64,000 nt of DNA from Geobacter sp. UBA698 (GTDB lineage Bacteria; Desulfobacterota; Desulfuromonadia; Geobacterales; Pseudopelobacteraceae). The position numbers and the translations under genes were made by a program. Below the pieces are notes generated by a model, which was not told the origin of the DNA, searched no databases, and saw nothing but the letters and a program-made list of their open reading frames with translations. Shown here piece by piece: positions 41,201 to 51,281 of this stretch. Each line of letters begins with the position of its first letter. The stretch's first letter is position 1. The stretch spans positions 3,881 to 67,880 of the forward strand of contig DBMM01000011.1 in assembly GCA_002298925.1 (NCBI GenBank), given 5' to 3'.

Positions 41201-41440
41201 GGCTACAAGTTTCTGCGCAAGCTGGAAAACCGCCTGCGCATTATCCACGACTATTCGGTCAACGACCTGTCCGGTCCGAAAAGCTACCTGAACAAACTGG
41301 CCCGGCGCCTCGGATATGATCCCAAACTGAAAAATCCGGGGGCGGTGCTGATTTGCGATTACGAGCAGGTCACCGGCTCGGTGCGCGAGTGTTATGATCG
41401 GGTGATGGGGGAGAAACCTGAACAAGGGGAGGCGTTATGA
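38252..41440 (+). CDS. glnE: Bifunctional glutamine synthetase adenylyltransferase/deadenylyltransferase
   Basis: 1062 residues. Two nucleotidyltransferase domains with the metal-binding pattern: GKFGGNELNFSSDIDIIYFY (about 245-265) and GKLGGGDLNYHSDLDIIFVYD (about 775-795). It sets glutamine synthetase activity in response to nitrogen state through PII. Start at 38252 (MHVERFSQ) one base after the mtnA stop; an in-frame start at 38210 would overlap mtnA. Longer than the E. coli enzyme (946). Its stop overlaps the start of the selenoprotein gene (ATGA). Confidence 0.95.
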   Translation: MHVERFSQEFARIVAIEESGERVEALAPFLESHGYHYGARSADNIILIQQYFQVEILHRILINSLMTPSPDMALNAFERLAGVIPAEDLTDLAGRRKRLSQFILLCGSSPFLVNLIYKSPSLFRWLFLENGIDIARSADEMLAALRGEMNGQLEFNDLMKLLRCFKRAEILRIAARDLNGLAPLEEVTAELSSLAAAALQVAYEVCRACLVREYGLPLVYTPNGSNEAEMTIIGMGKFGGNELNFSSDIDIIYFYESDKGETSGVDNGSGTIRGVVSLHKFFNKLGEMVSKALSQVTEDGFVFRVDVGLRPEGKSGDLAVSLRSAEIYYESWGQSWERTAMLKGRPVAGSQELGQRLLNTLQPFVYRKYLDYNLIEDMKNMKQKIDASLTRSMEGEVNLKLGRGGIREIEFFIQALQLVYAGKNPKLRERNSLKALATLLEARLISEDDHRRLTDAYRFLRTVEHRIQVVQERQTHNLPSKEEELLALSRRCGFLRSDGLLRFGQVLEAHRGNVSAIYGNLFHSRDEQLQQELTPEVLFVLDPNADADLVKDMLAERRFEDVNRAYENLLALRVGPVKGNLTERSRRLLEKITPLFVQELFESPDPDMALTNLERFLSATGTRSSYYALLAENRETLKLLVSLFGMSEFLSKILIGHPELLDSMVNRNRASVVKTGAAMAEDLAVMLEQADYFEDQLDVLRRYRNEEFLRIGLNDIHGRLGQSEITTQLTLLGETCLAAAYRLAVQELQRFGRPRYRFEGGESEANLAVIGMGKLGGGDLNYHSDLDIIFVYDHQGYTDGNKQISNHEYFAKLAQKMISILTMQTREGYVYKIDTRLRPSGNAGPLVTSLDSFLEYHRKEAQIWERQALTKARVVLGDERLAGQLHEVIRHTVYGASIDDDGRREIHRLRMRMEHELAKETADSYNIKTGRGGMVDVEFIVQYLQLLHGCRYPELRTTSTIVALKEIASLRLLTGGDAETLHSGYKFLRKLENRLRIIHDYSVNDLSGPKSYLNKLARRLGYDPKLKNPGAVLICDYEQVTGSVRECYDRVMGEKPEQGEAL

Positions 41441-41694
41441 AGATCAACAAGAAAATTCTCGATTACGAGTACCAGGAGGTGCTGGATGTCAAGACGCGGG
41501 AACTGATCCGGGTCGCCTGCGCCATCGCGGTCGGCTGCCCCACCTGAATGAAGAAGCACTTCGCGGTCGCGAAGCAGGCCGGCGCATCCAGGGAAGAGCT
41601 GCGGGAGGCCATCGCCTACGGCATCATTGCTCCGTCCGGCCGGGCCAAAAACTTTGCCCTGAACATGCTCGACGAGCTTGAGCAGGAGGAGTGA
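41437..41694 (+). CDS. AhpD-like (CMD family) selenoprotein, in-frame TGA = selenocysteine
   Basis: 85 residues if TGA 41545-41547 is read as selenocysteine, stop TGA 41692-41694. The active site reads C34-P-T-U37-x3-H41 with Glu22. Spacing Glu-12-Cys-3-Sec-4-His matches the Glu, two Cys and His of the Mycobacterium AhpD relay (the internal His of CSHC is Thr here). Downstream EAIAYGIIAPSGRAKNFAL is the normal continuation of the carboxymuconolactone decarboxylase fold. The residues after TGA are clearly the same domain as those before. GGGGAGG precedes the ATG, overlapping the glnE stop. Likely a thiol peroxidase/disulfide reductase. Confidence 0.88.
41559..41574 (+). promoter_or_regulatory. 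Bacterial SECIS hairpin of the AhpD-like selenoprotein
   Basis: CTTCGC-GGTC-GCGAAG: six perfect pairs and a GGUC loop, beginning 11 bases after the TGA (ends 41547). In the well-studied fdhF SECIS the SelB-binding upper stem also starts 11 bases after UGA and carries GGUC in the loop. The bulged U of fdhF is absent. Confidence 0.8.
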
Positions 41695-41738
41695 GGATGC
41701 TGTAAGCGGAATATTCCCGTTACAGTAGGTTGTTACGT

Positions 41739-44000
<2,262 letters not shown>

Positions 44001-44007
44001 GCCATTG

Positions 44008-44517
44008 TCAAAGGGGAGTGTCAGTGACAGGGTCGGCTTTCCGGTGAGGGGCGAAATGAAGGTGTCTGACCAGACGTGGCGCTGCAGCCGTCGGGCGTTG
44101 GTTGATATGATCGGCCCGGGAGAGGTCGATCCCCAGGTAGTCGCTCCGGTTCAGTCTGGCGTCGTTGCTTGCGCCCAGGCTGCGCACGATGCCGTCCTTG
44201 TCCAGCACCATGATGCTTTCGTAGAAGCCGGAACCCTCAACCATCCTGACCAGCAGGCCATCCAGGTGGGCGGCCGCGTCGCTGTCCAGACTGAACTGGG
44301 CAACGCTGCTGACCGTGCGCAGCGGGGCTTCCAGGAAGGTGTTGACGTCATCACGAATGGCTGTGGCCATGCGCACGTTCTGGCGGTTGATGTCGTTGAG
44401 CGTTGTGCGCTCGTGGTAGGTGAGCAGCATGATGCCGATGACAACAATCGGTAGCAGGATGGCGGCCAGAGTGAAAAGCGCCAGCCCCTGTTTAAGTCCT
44501 GTTTTAGGTGTGGGCAT
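44008..44517 (-). pseudogene. N-terminal Cache-sensor part of the hybrid kinase, separated by a frameshift
   Basis: 169 residues: membrane helix (about 10-32), then the start of a double-Cache periplasmic sensor (residues 40-130). After DLSRADHIN the reading frame changes: in the second frame the chain goes on RRLQRHVWSDTFISPLTG and then into the kinase ORF, a normal Cache continuation. The break lies near 44097-44104, where one extra base (in the run AACCAAC) would explain it. Both halves are otherwise intact, so either a real recent mutation or a sequencing error. The intact gene would span 41739-44517 (about 926 residues). It follows the binding protein gene by 3 bases. Confidence 0.8.
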
Positions 44518-44520
44518 GGG

Positions 44521-45639
44521 TTACTCCACCAGGGCAAAGCGTCCGTTGCGGACCTGCATCATTGAAAACGGCCGTTGGGGGTCTCCGAAACGGTCGAGGG
44601 CGATGCTCCCCTGCAGTCCCTTGAACTGGCCGATGCCGATGATGGTCTGTTTGAGTTGTGACGGGTCGGGATTTTTTTTGAGGGCCTCGGCGATGATTGC
44701 AACGGCTTCGTAGCTGTAGGTGGCCGCATAGTCCGGTTCGTCACCGAAGCGCCTGGTGAAGCTGTTTTTGAAGTCGCTAAAAGCCGGTGATCTGCTGTCG
44801 CTGTTGAAGTGCTGGAAGATGAAAACATTGCTGACTGAATTGCCTCCGGTCTTGAGGAACGCGCAGCTTCCGGCCCATTCGGCAACGAAGACCGGCACAG
44901 TTGAGCCGATTTTCTTCAACTGCTGGCAGATCATGGCGCTGTCCACCGCCCCGGCGATGATGAAGATGCTGCCCGGTTTGCGGGCCAGAACGGTCTTAGT
45001 CAGCTCTAGCAGGCTGCCGGGATCCTTTGAGTTGAAGGTCTGTTCGCTTGTAACAACGCCGCCCCGTGCTGCCAACTCTCGCTTGAACGCTTCTGCCGAA
45101 CTTCTGGTGTAGGCGTGGTTGGCGGTGTCGTAAACCAGGGCGCAGCTCTTGATGCCCAGGCCGCTGACCAGGCGGTCGGCGGTGGCAGTCGCGGTATCGT
45201 TGTTCAGGTTGAGATGCAGGAAATAGTCGTCTTTGGCGTTGAAGTCGTAGCTGGCGGCCGTCGGAGAGAGCATCAGCAATTTGGCGGCATTGCTGAGCGG
45301 GATGGCTGCCTCTGCCATGGCGCTGGTCATGGGGCCGACGACAGCGACGGCATGGCTGTTCACCATTTCCCTGGCGATCCGTTTGGCCTCTTCGGAGTTG
45401 CTCTGGTCATCGCGGACGATCAGTTCTATTCTGCGGCCGTTAATTCCGCCGCTGGCATTGATGACGTCGACCGCCAGCAGGGCTCCGTCGCGGCCGGCCG
45501 TGCCCAGATCGCCGCTGCGTCCGGTCAGTCCGCCGACGAAGCCGATCCGGACCGGTTCGTTCTTGCGGCAGGCAGCCAGCACAAGCGCTGTCAGCACTGC
45601 CATCAAAACGATTGTCACACGGGGAATGGGTCTCGGCAC
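44521..45639 (-). CDS. LIV-type periplasmic substrate-binding lipoprotein, orphan
   Basis: 372 residues from GTG 45639 (GGAG just upstream). Signal with lipobox LVLAAC, then the LIV-BP fold (IGFVGGLTGRSGDLG, VAVVGPMTSAMAEAAIPL, YSYEAVAIIAEALKK). No permease or ATPase genes follow; the next gene, 3 bases on, is a Cache-sensor hybrid kinase. The pairing suggests that the binding protein presents a ligand to the kinase rather than feeding a transporter. ATG 45603 is an alternative start. Confidence 0.85.
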   Translation of the reverse strand: MPRPIPRVTIVLMAVLTALVLAACRKNEPVRIGFVGGLTGRSGDLGTAGRDGALLAVDVINASGGINGRRIELIVRDDQSNSEEAKRIAREMVNSHAVAVVGPMTSAMAEAAIPLSNAAKLLMLSPTAASYDFNAKDDYFLHLNLNNDTATATADRLVSGLGIKSCALVYDTANHAYTRSSAEAFKRELAARGGVVTSEQTFNSKDPGSLLELTKTVLARKPGSIFIIAGAVDSAMICQQLKKIGSTVPVFVAEWAGSCAFLKTGGNSVSNVFIFQHFNSDSRSPAFSDFKNSFTRRFGDEPDYAATYSYEAVAIIAEALKKNPDPSQLKQTIIGIGQFKGLQGSIALDRFGDPQRPFSMMQVRNGRFALVE

Positions 45640-45667
45640 GGCGCTCTCCAGGGGCTTGGTGCTGCAG

Positions 45668-46471
45668 TCAGTGCTGCCGGGCGGATGGGGCCGGGCTGTC
45701 CGGGAGGATGATCTGGCTGAGGGCCGCGTCGATCTTGGCCACATCCACGGTGGTGTTGAAGCAGGGGCCAAAGGGGCGGTCGTTGAGGATGCCGATTACC
45801 GGCAACGGGTAGCAGTCCTTGATGCCGGACGTCAGGTCCCGTTCGCAGGCCACGGCCAGCACCAGTTTGGGGCGTTTTTCGACGATGACCTTGCGGGCCA
45901 GGGTGCCGCCCGTGGCGACGGAGATGTCGATGTGGTACTTGCGGCCAATCTCCACCAGTCCCTTGATGTCGCAGCGTCCGCACTGCACGCACTTCTGGAT
46001 GTCGCCGGTGACCTTGATCTCGCAGTCGAACAGCTGGATGCAGTGGGGCAACAGCACCAGTACCCGGTCCGGGCTGACCTTCTGCCGCTGGGAGATGACG
46101 AGACTGTTGTTCATGGCGATGAAGGACTGGCGGATGCTGTCCTTGTCGAGGCCCAGGCCGCGCCCCACCAGTTCGATCATCGGCAGCAGGAATTTGATTA
46201 CCACCAGTCGCATGAAGCGGGTGAAGAGAATGTCCTTGCCCAAGGCGGTGGTCAGAACCAGCAGGCCGGTGCCGAGGATGGCGACGCCGGACAGAGCCGC
46301 CACAACGATGCCGACGATGTGGGGCAGGTTGGGATGGATGTTGGCCAGGCCGCGGTTGGGTACCCACCAGGCCAGAAAGATCAGCCCCACCAGGGTCAGG
46401 CAGGTCAGTCCCATCAGCGAGATGAACAGCCGCTTGCGGGGGGGGGTGGGTGTTTCATTGTTCTGTGTCAT
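45668..46471 (-). CDS. DUF116 family membrane protein
   Basis: 267 residues from ATG 46471 (GGAGA upstream, overlap with the fmt stop as ATGA). Two membrane helices (about 15-37, 55-77), then a cysteine-rich DUF116 domain: CIQLFDCEIKV, CVQCGRCDIKGLVEIG and VACERDL, which could bind a metal or cluster. DUF116 is commonly linked to fmt and def in Deltaproteobacteria; molecular role unknown. Third gene of def-fmt-DUF116. Confidence 0.85.
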   Translation of the reverse strand: MTQNNETPTPPRKRLFISLMGLTCLTLVGLIFLAWWVPNRGLANIHPNLPHIVGIVVAALSGVAILGTGLLVLTTALGKDILFTRFMRLVVIKFLLPMIELVGRGLGLDKDSIRQSFIAMNNSLVISQRQKVSPDRVLVLLPHCIQLFDCEIKVTGDIQKCVQCGRCDIKGLVEIGRKYHIDISVATGGTLARKVIVEKRPKLVLAVACERDLTSGIKDCYPLPVIGILNDRPFGPCFNTTVDVAKIDAALSQIILPDSPAPSARQH

Positions 46472-47427
46472 CTGGCGTGTGTCTCCGTTGGGCCGCCGCC
46501 GAGCAGCGTCCCTGGCGCAACCGGGCAGCCGGACAGAAAGCTGGCGGCATCCAGTCGTTTTTTGCCGGCCAGCTGAAGCTCTTCCAGCAGCAGGCTGCCG
46601 GAAAGGCAGGCCACCTCGAGGACACCCCGCGAGGCTTGCAGCACGGTTCCGGGGAGGCCGGAGCCCTGGCCGATCCGCGTGCGGAAAATTTTGAGCTGCT
46701 GGCCGTCCAGGGTAGTATACGCGCCGGGCCAGACGGTCAGGCCGCGCACCTGGTTGTGGATCTGGCTGGCAGCGTGATACCAGTTGATCTGGCCGTCTTC
46801 CTTCTTCAGGAGCGGCGCGTAGCAAGTCTGGCTGTCGTCCTGGGGTTCCGCCGTGAGTTGGCCGGACGTGAGGCCGTCCAGGGTTTCCAGCAGCAGTTCC
46901 GCCCCCATCACGGCCATGCGGTCATGGAGCGAGACGATGTCTTCGTTCTCGTCAATGGGGGTGACGCGTTTGAGCAGCATCGGTCCCGTATCTAGGCCCG
47001 GGTCCATCAGCATGGTGGTGACGCCGGTCTCGCTTTCGCCGTTGATGATGCACCAGTTGAGCGGCGCGGCACCGCGGTAGCGCGGCAGCAGCGAGGCATG
47101 CACGTTGACGCACCCCCGGGGCGGGATGTCCAGCAGCGCCTTGGGCAGGATCTGGCCGAAGGCCACCACCACGATCACGTCCGGACGCAGGTTGCGGATG
47201 ATCTCGATAAAAGCCGGGTCACGCACCTTGAGCGGCTGCAGGACCGGAATGTCATGCCTTAGTGCCAGTTCCTTGACTGGCGGCGGCATCAGTTTCTGGC
47301 CCCGTCCCTTGGGGCGATCGGGCTGGGTGATCACGGCCGCAATATTTTCACCACGGTCGATCAGCTTCTGCAGGGTGGGGCAGGCAAAATCAGGGGTGCC
47401 CATGAAGAGGATGCGCCAGTCGCTCAT
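46468..47427 (-). CDS. fmt: Methionyl-tRNA formyltransferase
   Basis: 319 residues. RILFMGTPDFA at the start, the tetrahydrofolate-binding region VNVHASLLPRYRGAAP near 110 with the catalytic SLLPRYRG loop, and a C-terminal domain for tRNA. It formylates Met-tRNAi. The start overlaps the def stop (ATGA), so the operon makes the formylating and deformylating enzymes together. Confidence 0.96.
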   Translation of the reverse strand: MSDWRILFMGTPDFACPTLQKLIDRGENIAAVITQPDRPKGRGQKLMPPPVKELALRHDIPVLQPLKVRDPAFIEIIRNLRPDVIVVVAFGQILPKALLDIPPRGCVNVHASLLPRYRGAAPLNWCIINGESETGVTTMLMDPGLDTGPMLLKRVTPIDENEDIVSLHDRMAVMGAELLLETLDGLTSGQLTAEPQDDSQTCYAPLLKKEDGQINWYHAASQIHNQVRGLTVWPGAYTTLDGQQLKIFRTRIGQGSGLPGTVLQASRGVLEVACLSGSLLLEELQLAGKKRLDAASFLSGCPVAPGTLLGGGPTETHAR

Positions 47428-47939
47428 TGCTCTACCCCGCGGTTTTCGGCCAGCCGGCGCATTTTGCGCTGGAACAGTTCGCGCTTGAGCGGCGAGAGGT
47501 GGTCGACAAACAGGATGCCGTCCAGGTGATCGATCTCGTGCTGAAAGGCAATGGCCAGCAGATCTTCTGCCCGCCAGGTCTGTTCGTTGCCCTCCAGGTC
47601 CAGCGCCTTGACCACCACCCGGGCGTGGCGACGGACATTGGCGGCATATTTCGGTACCGAAAGGCAGCCCTCTTCTTCGTAGGCTTCGCCTTCGGCATGG
47701 ACGATGACCGGATTGATGGCTATGATCAGGTCGCCCGGTTCATCCCGGCCGGATACGTCAATAACGATGACGCGTTGGTGAACGCCGATCTGGGGAGCGG
47801 CCAGCCCCACTCCGGGGGCGTCATACATGGTTTCGGCCATGTCTCGGGCCAGTTCGCGCACAGCATCGTTGATGATGGTCACCGCTGTCGACTTCTTCTT
47901 CAGTTCCGGGTTGGGATAGGTTAGAATAGTGCGAATCAT
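47424..47939 (-). CDS. def: Peptide deformylase (second copy, with fmt)
   Basis: 171 residues with motifs GVGLAAPQIGV, EEGCLSVP and FQHEIDHLDG; normal length. It is the more conventional copy, translationally coupled to fmt. The first copy at 24768 differs at many positions. Two deformylases may give redundancy, or one may serve different N termini. Confidence 0.94.
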   Translation of the reverse strand: MIRTILTYPNPELKKKSTAVTIINDAVRELARDMAETMYDAPGVGLAAPQIGVHQRVIVIDVSGRDEPGDLIIAINPVIVHAEGEAYEEEGCLSVPKYAANVRRHARVVVKALDLEGNEQTWRAEDLLAIAFQHEIDHLDGILFVDHLSPLKRELFQRKMRRLAENRGVEQ

Positions 47940-48036
47940 AATCGTCCTTGCTGCGATTTTTTACAAAAAATAACTATATATTTTAAGACTAAAAAAATCA
48001 ATTTTCATCTTTAATCTATGGCGATGGGAGGGGTGT

Positions 48037-48243
48037 GTGACGGATCTGGTGAATAAGGTCGGCGGTGCAGATACTGTGGACCGGAAAAATAGTCGCGGGC
48101 AGTTGTTCAAGCGGGAAAAGAAGGCGCGCCATCCGGAGGAGACGGAGGGCGACAGTGTGGATATCTCCCAGGATGCCCGCGAGCGGGCTGCGGGCGGAAA
48201 ACGTCGCACGATTCTGGAGTACCTGCAAGGTGATGGTGATTGA
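48037..48243 (+). CDS. Small hydrophilic protein, possibly FlgM-like
   Basis: 68 residues from GTG 48037 with GGAGGGG close upstream. Charged N-terminal half and a C-terminal DSVDISQDARERAAGGKRRT then LEYLQ segment, which recalls the DxVxIS..AR pattern of anti-sigma factors such as FlgM, though the match is too short to name. Convergent with the HDOD gene, which ends 12 bases away. Confidence 0.5.
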   Translation: MTDLVNKVGGADTVDRKNSRGQLFKREKKARHPEETEGDSVDISQDARERAAGGKRRTILEYLQGDGD

Positions 48244-48254
48244 CCTGTGGCGGG

Positions 48255-49103
48255 CTAGTTGAAGAAGCTCTTGTCCTGGTTGTAGGACTGTTCAAAAGCA
48301 GCGGCCATGGCGTTCAGCCTGCCCTCATCCAGATTCAGCAGCAGGGCCGGCTGGGATTCATGCAACTGCAGCGCCTCGTCCGGTTCGCGCAGACCAATGC
48401 CGTACTTGTGGCAGAACAGGTTGGACAGCCCCACCACGCAGGTCAGTTTAATCTGGTAGGGGTCTTCATCTTCGGCGAAATTGAAGTGGTGGTGTTCGAA
48501 AACCGCTTTCATCAGCATGTCCGGGAAGTTCCATTTTTTTATGACCAATCCGCCCACTTGGGCGTGGGTGTAACCGTAGACCTGCTGCTCGGCTTCCAGA
48601 AAAGAGAGGTCATCGTTGTAGCATTTCTGCATGACTGTCTGGAACGACTGGCTGTTCATGGTGTTCATGATGGTCTTGCCGATGTCGTGGAACAGCCCTC
48701 CCAGGAAGGCCTCCTCTTCATTGACCAGGCGGGTGCTGTTGGCGATGATGCGGGCGGCCAGTCCGGCTCCGAAGGAGTGCTCCCAGAGCATTTTTTCAGT
48801 CAGGCCGTAGGGCTTGTAGACCTGTTTGACCGACGCCGCAATGACGATGCTTTTGAGGGTGTTGTAGCCCAGCATCATGATGGCGTGGGAGAGGGTCTGA
48901 ACCTGGCGCTGGCAGCCGTAGAAGGACGAGTTGGATATCTTCAGGACACGGGCGGCCACGGCCGGGTCGGATGAGACTACCCGCGCCAGTTCTTCGGCTG
49001 TGGCTTCTTCGCTTTCGATCAGCTGCAGCACTTTGGTGGCAACCACCGGAATGGTCGGCAGGTCGCCGGCGTTCATGATCAGTTGTTCTAGTTCATGGTT
49101 CAT
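48255..49103 (-). CDS. HDOD-domain signalling protein
   Basis: 282 residues, one HDOD domain (about 15-215) with LPTIPVVATKVLQLI, SSDPAVAARVLKISNSSFYG and the core HDIGK (GGLFHDIGKTIMN). HDOD proteins act in c-di-GMP and chemotaxis networks, in most cases without the HD phosphodiesterase activity. CAGGAG precedes ATG 49103; an in-frame ATG at 49094 is an alternative. Confidence 0.88.
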   Translation of the reverse strand: MNHELEQLIMNAGDLPTIPVVATKVLQLIESEEATAEELARVVSSDPAVAARVLKISNSSFYGCQRQVQTLSHAIMMLGYNTLKSIVIAASVKQVYKPYGLTEKMLWEHSFGAGLAARIIANSTRLVNEEEAFLGGLFHDIGKTIMNTMNSQSFQTVMQKCYNDDLSFLEAEQQVYGYTHAQVGGLVIKKWNFPDMLMKAVFEHHHFNFAEDEDPYQIKLTCVVGLSNLFCHKYGIGLREPDEALQLHESQPALLLNLDEGRLNAMAAAFEQSYNQDKSFFN

Positions 49104-49281
49104 AATCTGCTCCTGGAATGTCTGTCGAAACTGCGGACAGATGCCATGGTAAATGTCCGGCCGATTATCTCACAAAAAATCCAGGAATCATAGATAGTAG
49201 CCTAAATAATTGAATTTTTACCCAATGGCATGTATACTGACCCGCCAATGCAGAACATTTAGCTTACAAGGAAGCCTGACC

Positions 49282-51195
49282 ATGCATATATTTCGGACAT
49301 CTCTCTCTCTGCTCTGCTCGGTGCTTTTTTTATGCGGCTTTAGTTGGGGATTAGGCAGCGATCAGTGCAAGGAGGCCCAGGAGAAGGCCGCTACTCTTCA
49401 CAAGCTGGGCGATGACGCCCTGATCCGCCAGACCGAAGCCAAAATCGTGTCACTCTGTCCTGACGGGGCGGCGGCGCACTATATTTCGGCCGTGCAGCTT
49501 GAGCGGGTCGGAAACGTGGACGGAGCCATCACCGAGTATCGCAAGGCGCTGCAGCAGAACGCTTTCCCCCTGGCAAGCGGCAATCTGGGACTGCTCTATG
49601 CACAGAAAGGGATGAACGACGAGGCCTCGGTTGAATTGACCCGCGGACTGGCCTCGATTTCCGACCCCAAATACCACAAAGCCCTGGGACTGATTCTGGC
49701 TGAGCGCAAGGTCTATCCCCTGGCCATCTATCACCTCAACGAGGCTGGCCGCGATTTGACCCGGGATGCCGACGTGTTTATTGCCCTGGCTGAGATCCAT
49801 GGAGCCATGGGGCAGCCGGACAAGGTTCTGGCGGAGTACCGGCGGGCATTGACGGCTGACCCCAACAGCGAAAAGGCACATCTCGGCATCGCCAGGGTCT
49901 ATCTTGCCCGCAACGAGCAGGACAAGGCGCTGGATCAGCTCAAAAAGGCGGAAGTGTCCAATCCCCAGAATCGCGATCTGCACCTGATGATGGCCGGTAT
50001 CTACGAGAAGAAAGGGGATGCCAAGGTGGCGGAATACCAGTACCTGCTGGGGGGCAAGCCCAAGGCCAGGCCTGTGATGGCTGTTCTGGCGTCCGCAGCG
50101 CAGCCGGGTGCAGTGGCGTCCGGGGCGGGCCCGCTTGATGAAAAAAACGAGCAGATGCTTAAGGCAGCCATCAAGGAGTCACCTGACAAGGCGGTTGAAG
50201 CCTACGAAAAGCTTGGTAATCTGTACCGGCTCGCCGGCCGGGATGCCGAGGCCATTGCGGCCTATCAGGAGGCAGCCTACCGCAAAAGCACCAGCAGCAG
50301 TGTCTATCTCAACCTGGGGATTCTCCACGAAAAAGGGGGCAAGCTTGACGAGGCGGTCGTGGATTACAAACAGGCCATCCGGGTCAATCCGGACGACGCC
50401 GATGCCCATTTGCGTCTGGCTGAGATCCGTAATTCCCGCGGTTTCAACCAGGAGGCGGTGGAGCAGTACAGTGAATTTCTGCGGCTCAAGCCGGACAGTC
50501 CTGACATTCAGCTGAAACTGGCCAGAATCTTCGCCAGGAGCAAGGAATACAACCTGGCAATCAGCGCTTACAGTGCCGTGCTGAAACACTCACCCGACAA
50601 CGCCGACGCCAACCGGGAGATCGCCCAGACCTACAAGGCCAAGGGCATGAACGACAAGGCGGTGGAACACTATAAAAAAGCCATTGCCCAGCAGAAGGAT
50701 GATCAGGAGTCACGCAACTCCCTGATTGCGCTCTACGTCAAGAACAAGCAGTATGACGAGATCACCGGCCTGCTCAAGGAGTCGGTGCAGCTTTTTCCGG
50801 ATGATGCCAACAACCACTACAAGCTGGGGCTGATTTACGAGTTCAGAAAAGACTATGATAACGCCATTGCCAGCTACAAGAAGTCTACCGACCTGAAACC
50901 GGATCACGCCCGTTCGCTTAATGCCCTGGGGCGGCTGTACATGAAGACCGGCCGGATCAGCGAAGCCAAAGAGGTGCTTGAGGCTGCCAAAAAAGCCGAC
51001 CCCTCCCTGGAAGAAACCTCGGTGCTGCTGAACAACGTTCGCGATGAGTTCAACCCCGAACCCCGCAAGATCAGTAATAAACTCAAGAGCTCCCGCTCCA
51101 AGTCAGTCAAAAAAGGGAAAAAAACTTCCAAGGGTTCAAAGAAATCCAAAGCGACCAAGGCCCACAAGCCAGTGGCTAAATCCAAAAAAAAATAA
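49282..51195 (+). CDS. Secreted TPR-repeat protein with lysine-rich tail
   Basis: 637 residues from ATG 49282 (AAGGA upstream; the longer frame from 49210 has no site). Signal peptide (LLCSVLFLCGFSWG). About fifteen TPR repeats in 25-590 (for example EAIAAYQEAAYRKSTSSSVY, EAVVDYKQAIRVNPDDADAH). The last 45 residues are a Lys/Ser-rich tail (SKSVKKGKKTSKGSKKSK). TPR stacks scaffold protein complexes; the tail suggests nucleic acid, membrane or polysaccharide contact in the envelope. It precedes the GH13 gene by 86 bases. Confidence 0.8.
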   Translation: MHIFRTSLSLLCSVLFLCGFSWGLGSDQCKEAQEKAATLHKLGDDALIRQTEAKIVSLCPDGAAAHYISAVQLERVGNVDGAITEYRKALQQNAFPLASGNLGLLYAQKGMNDEASVELTRGLASISDPKYHKALGLILAERKVYPLAIYHLNEAGRDLTRDADVFIALAEIHGAMGQPDKVLAEYRRALTADPNSEKAHLGIARVYLARNEQDKALDQLKKAEVSNPQNRDLHLMMAGIYEKKGDAKVAEYQYLLGGKPKARPVMAVLASAAQPGAVASGAGPLDEKNEQMLKAAIKESPDKAVEAYEKLGNLYRLAGRDAEAIAAYQEAAYRKSTSSSVYLNLGILHEKGGKLDEAVVDYKQAIRVNPDDADAHLRLAEIRNSRGFNQEAVEQYSEFLRLKPDSPDIQLKLARIFARSKEYNLAISAYSAVLKHSPDNADANREIAQTYKAKGMNDKAVEHYKKAIAQQKDDQESRNSLIALYVKNKQYDEITGLLKESVQLFPDDANNHYKLGLIYEFRKDYDNAIASYKKSTDLKPDHARSLNALGRLYMKTGRISEAKEVLEAAKKADPSLEETSVLLNNVRDEFNPEPRKISNKLKSSRSKSVKKGKKTSKGSKKSKATKAHKPVAKSKKK

Positions 51196-51212
51196 CATGA
51201 ACCCATGGTGAC

Positions 51213-51254
51213 GGCGCTGCCTGTTCCGTAGAGACTGTCCCGGCAGACAGCGCC
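51213..51254 (+). repeat. Stem-loop between TPR and GH13 genes
   Basis: GGCGCTGCCTG and CAGACAGCGCC pair with one mismatch around 20 bases. No T run. It may be a transcript stabiliser or a weak terminator. Confidence 0.35.
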
Positions 51255-51281
51255 CTGGCATCATTTCTGGGGGAAAATCAA

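Noticed and set aside
41437..41547. The TGA at 41545 as an ordinary stop, leaving a 36-residue protein or a pseudogene
   Set aside because: Active-site spacing, continued homology after the TGA, a SECIS-like hairpin at 11 bases and selB in the window all favour selenocysteine.
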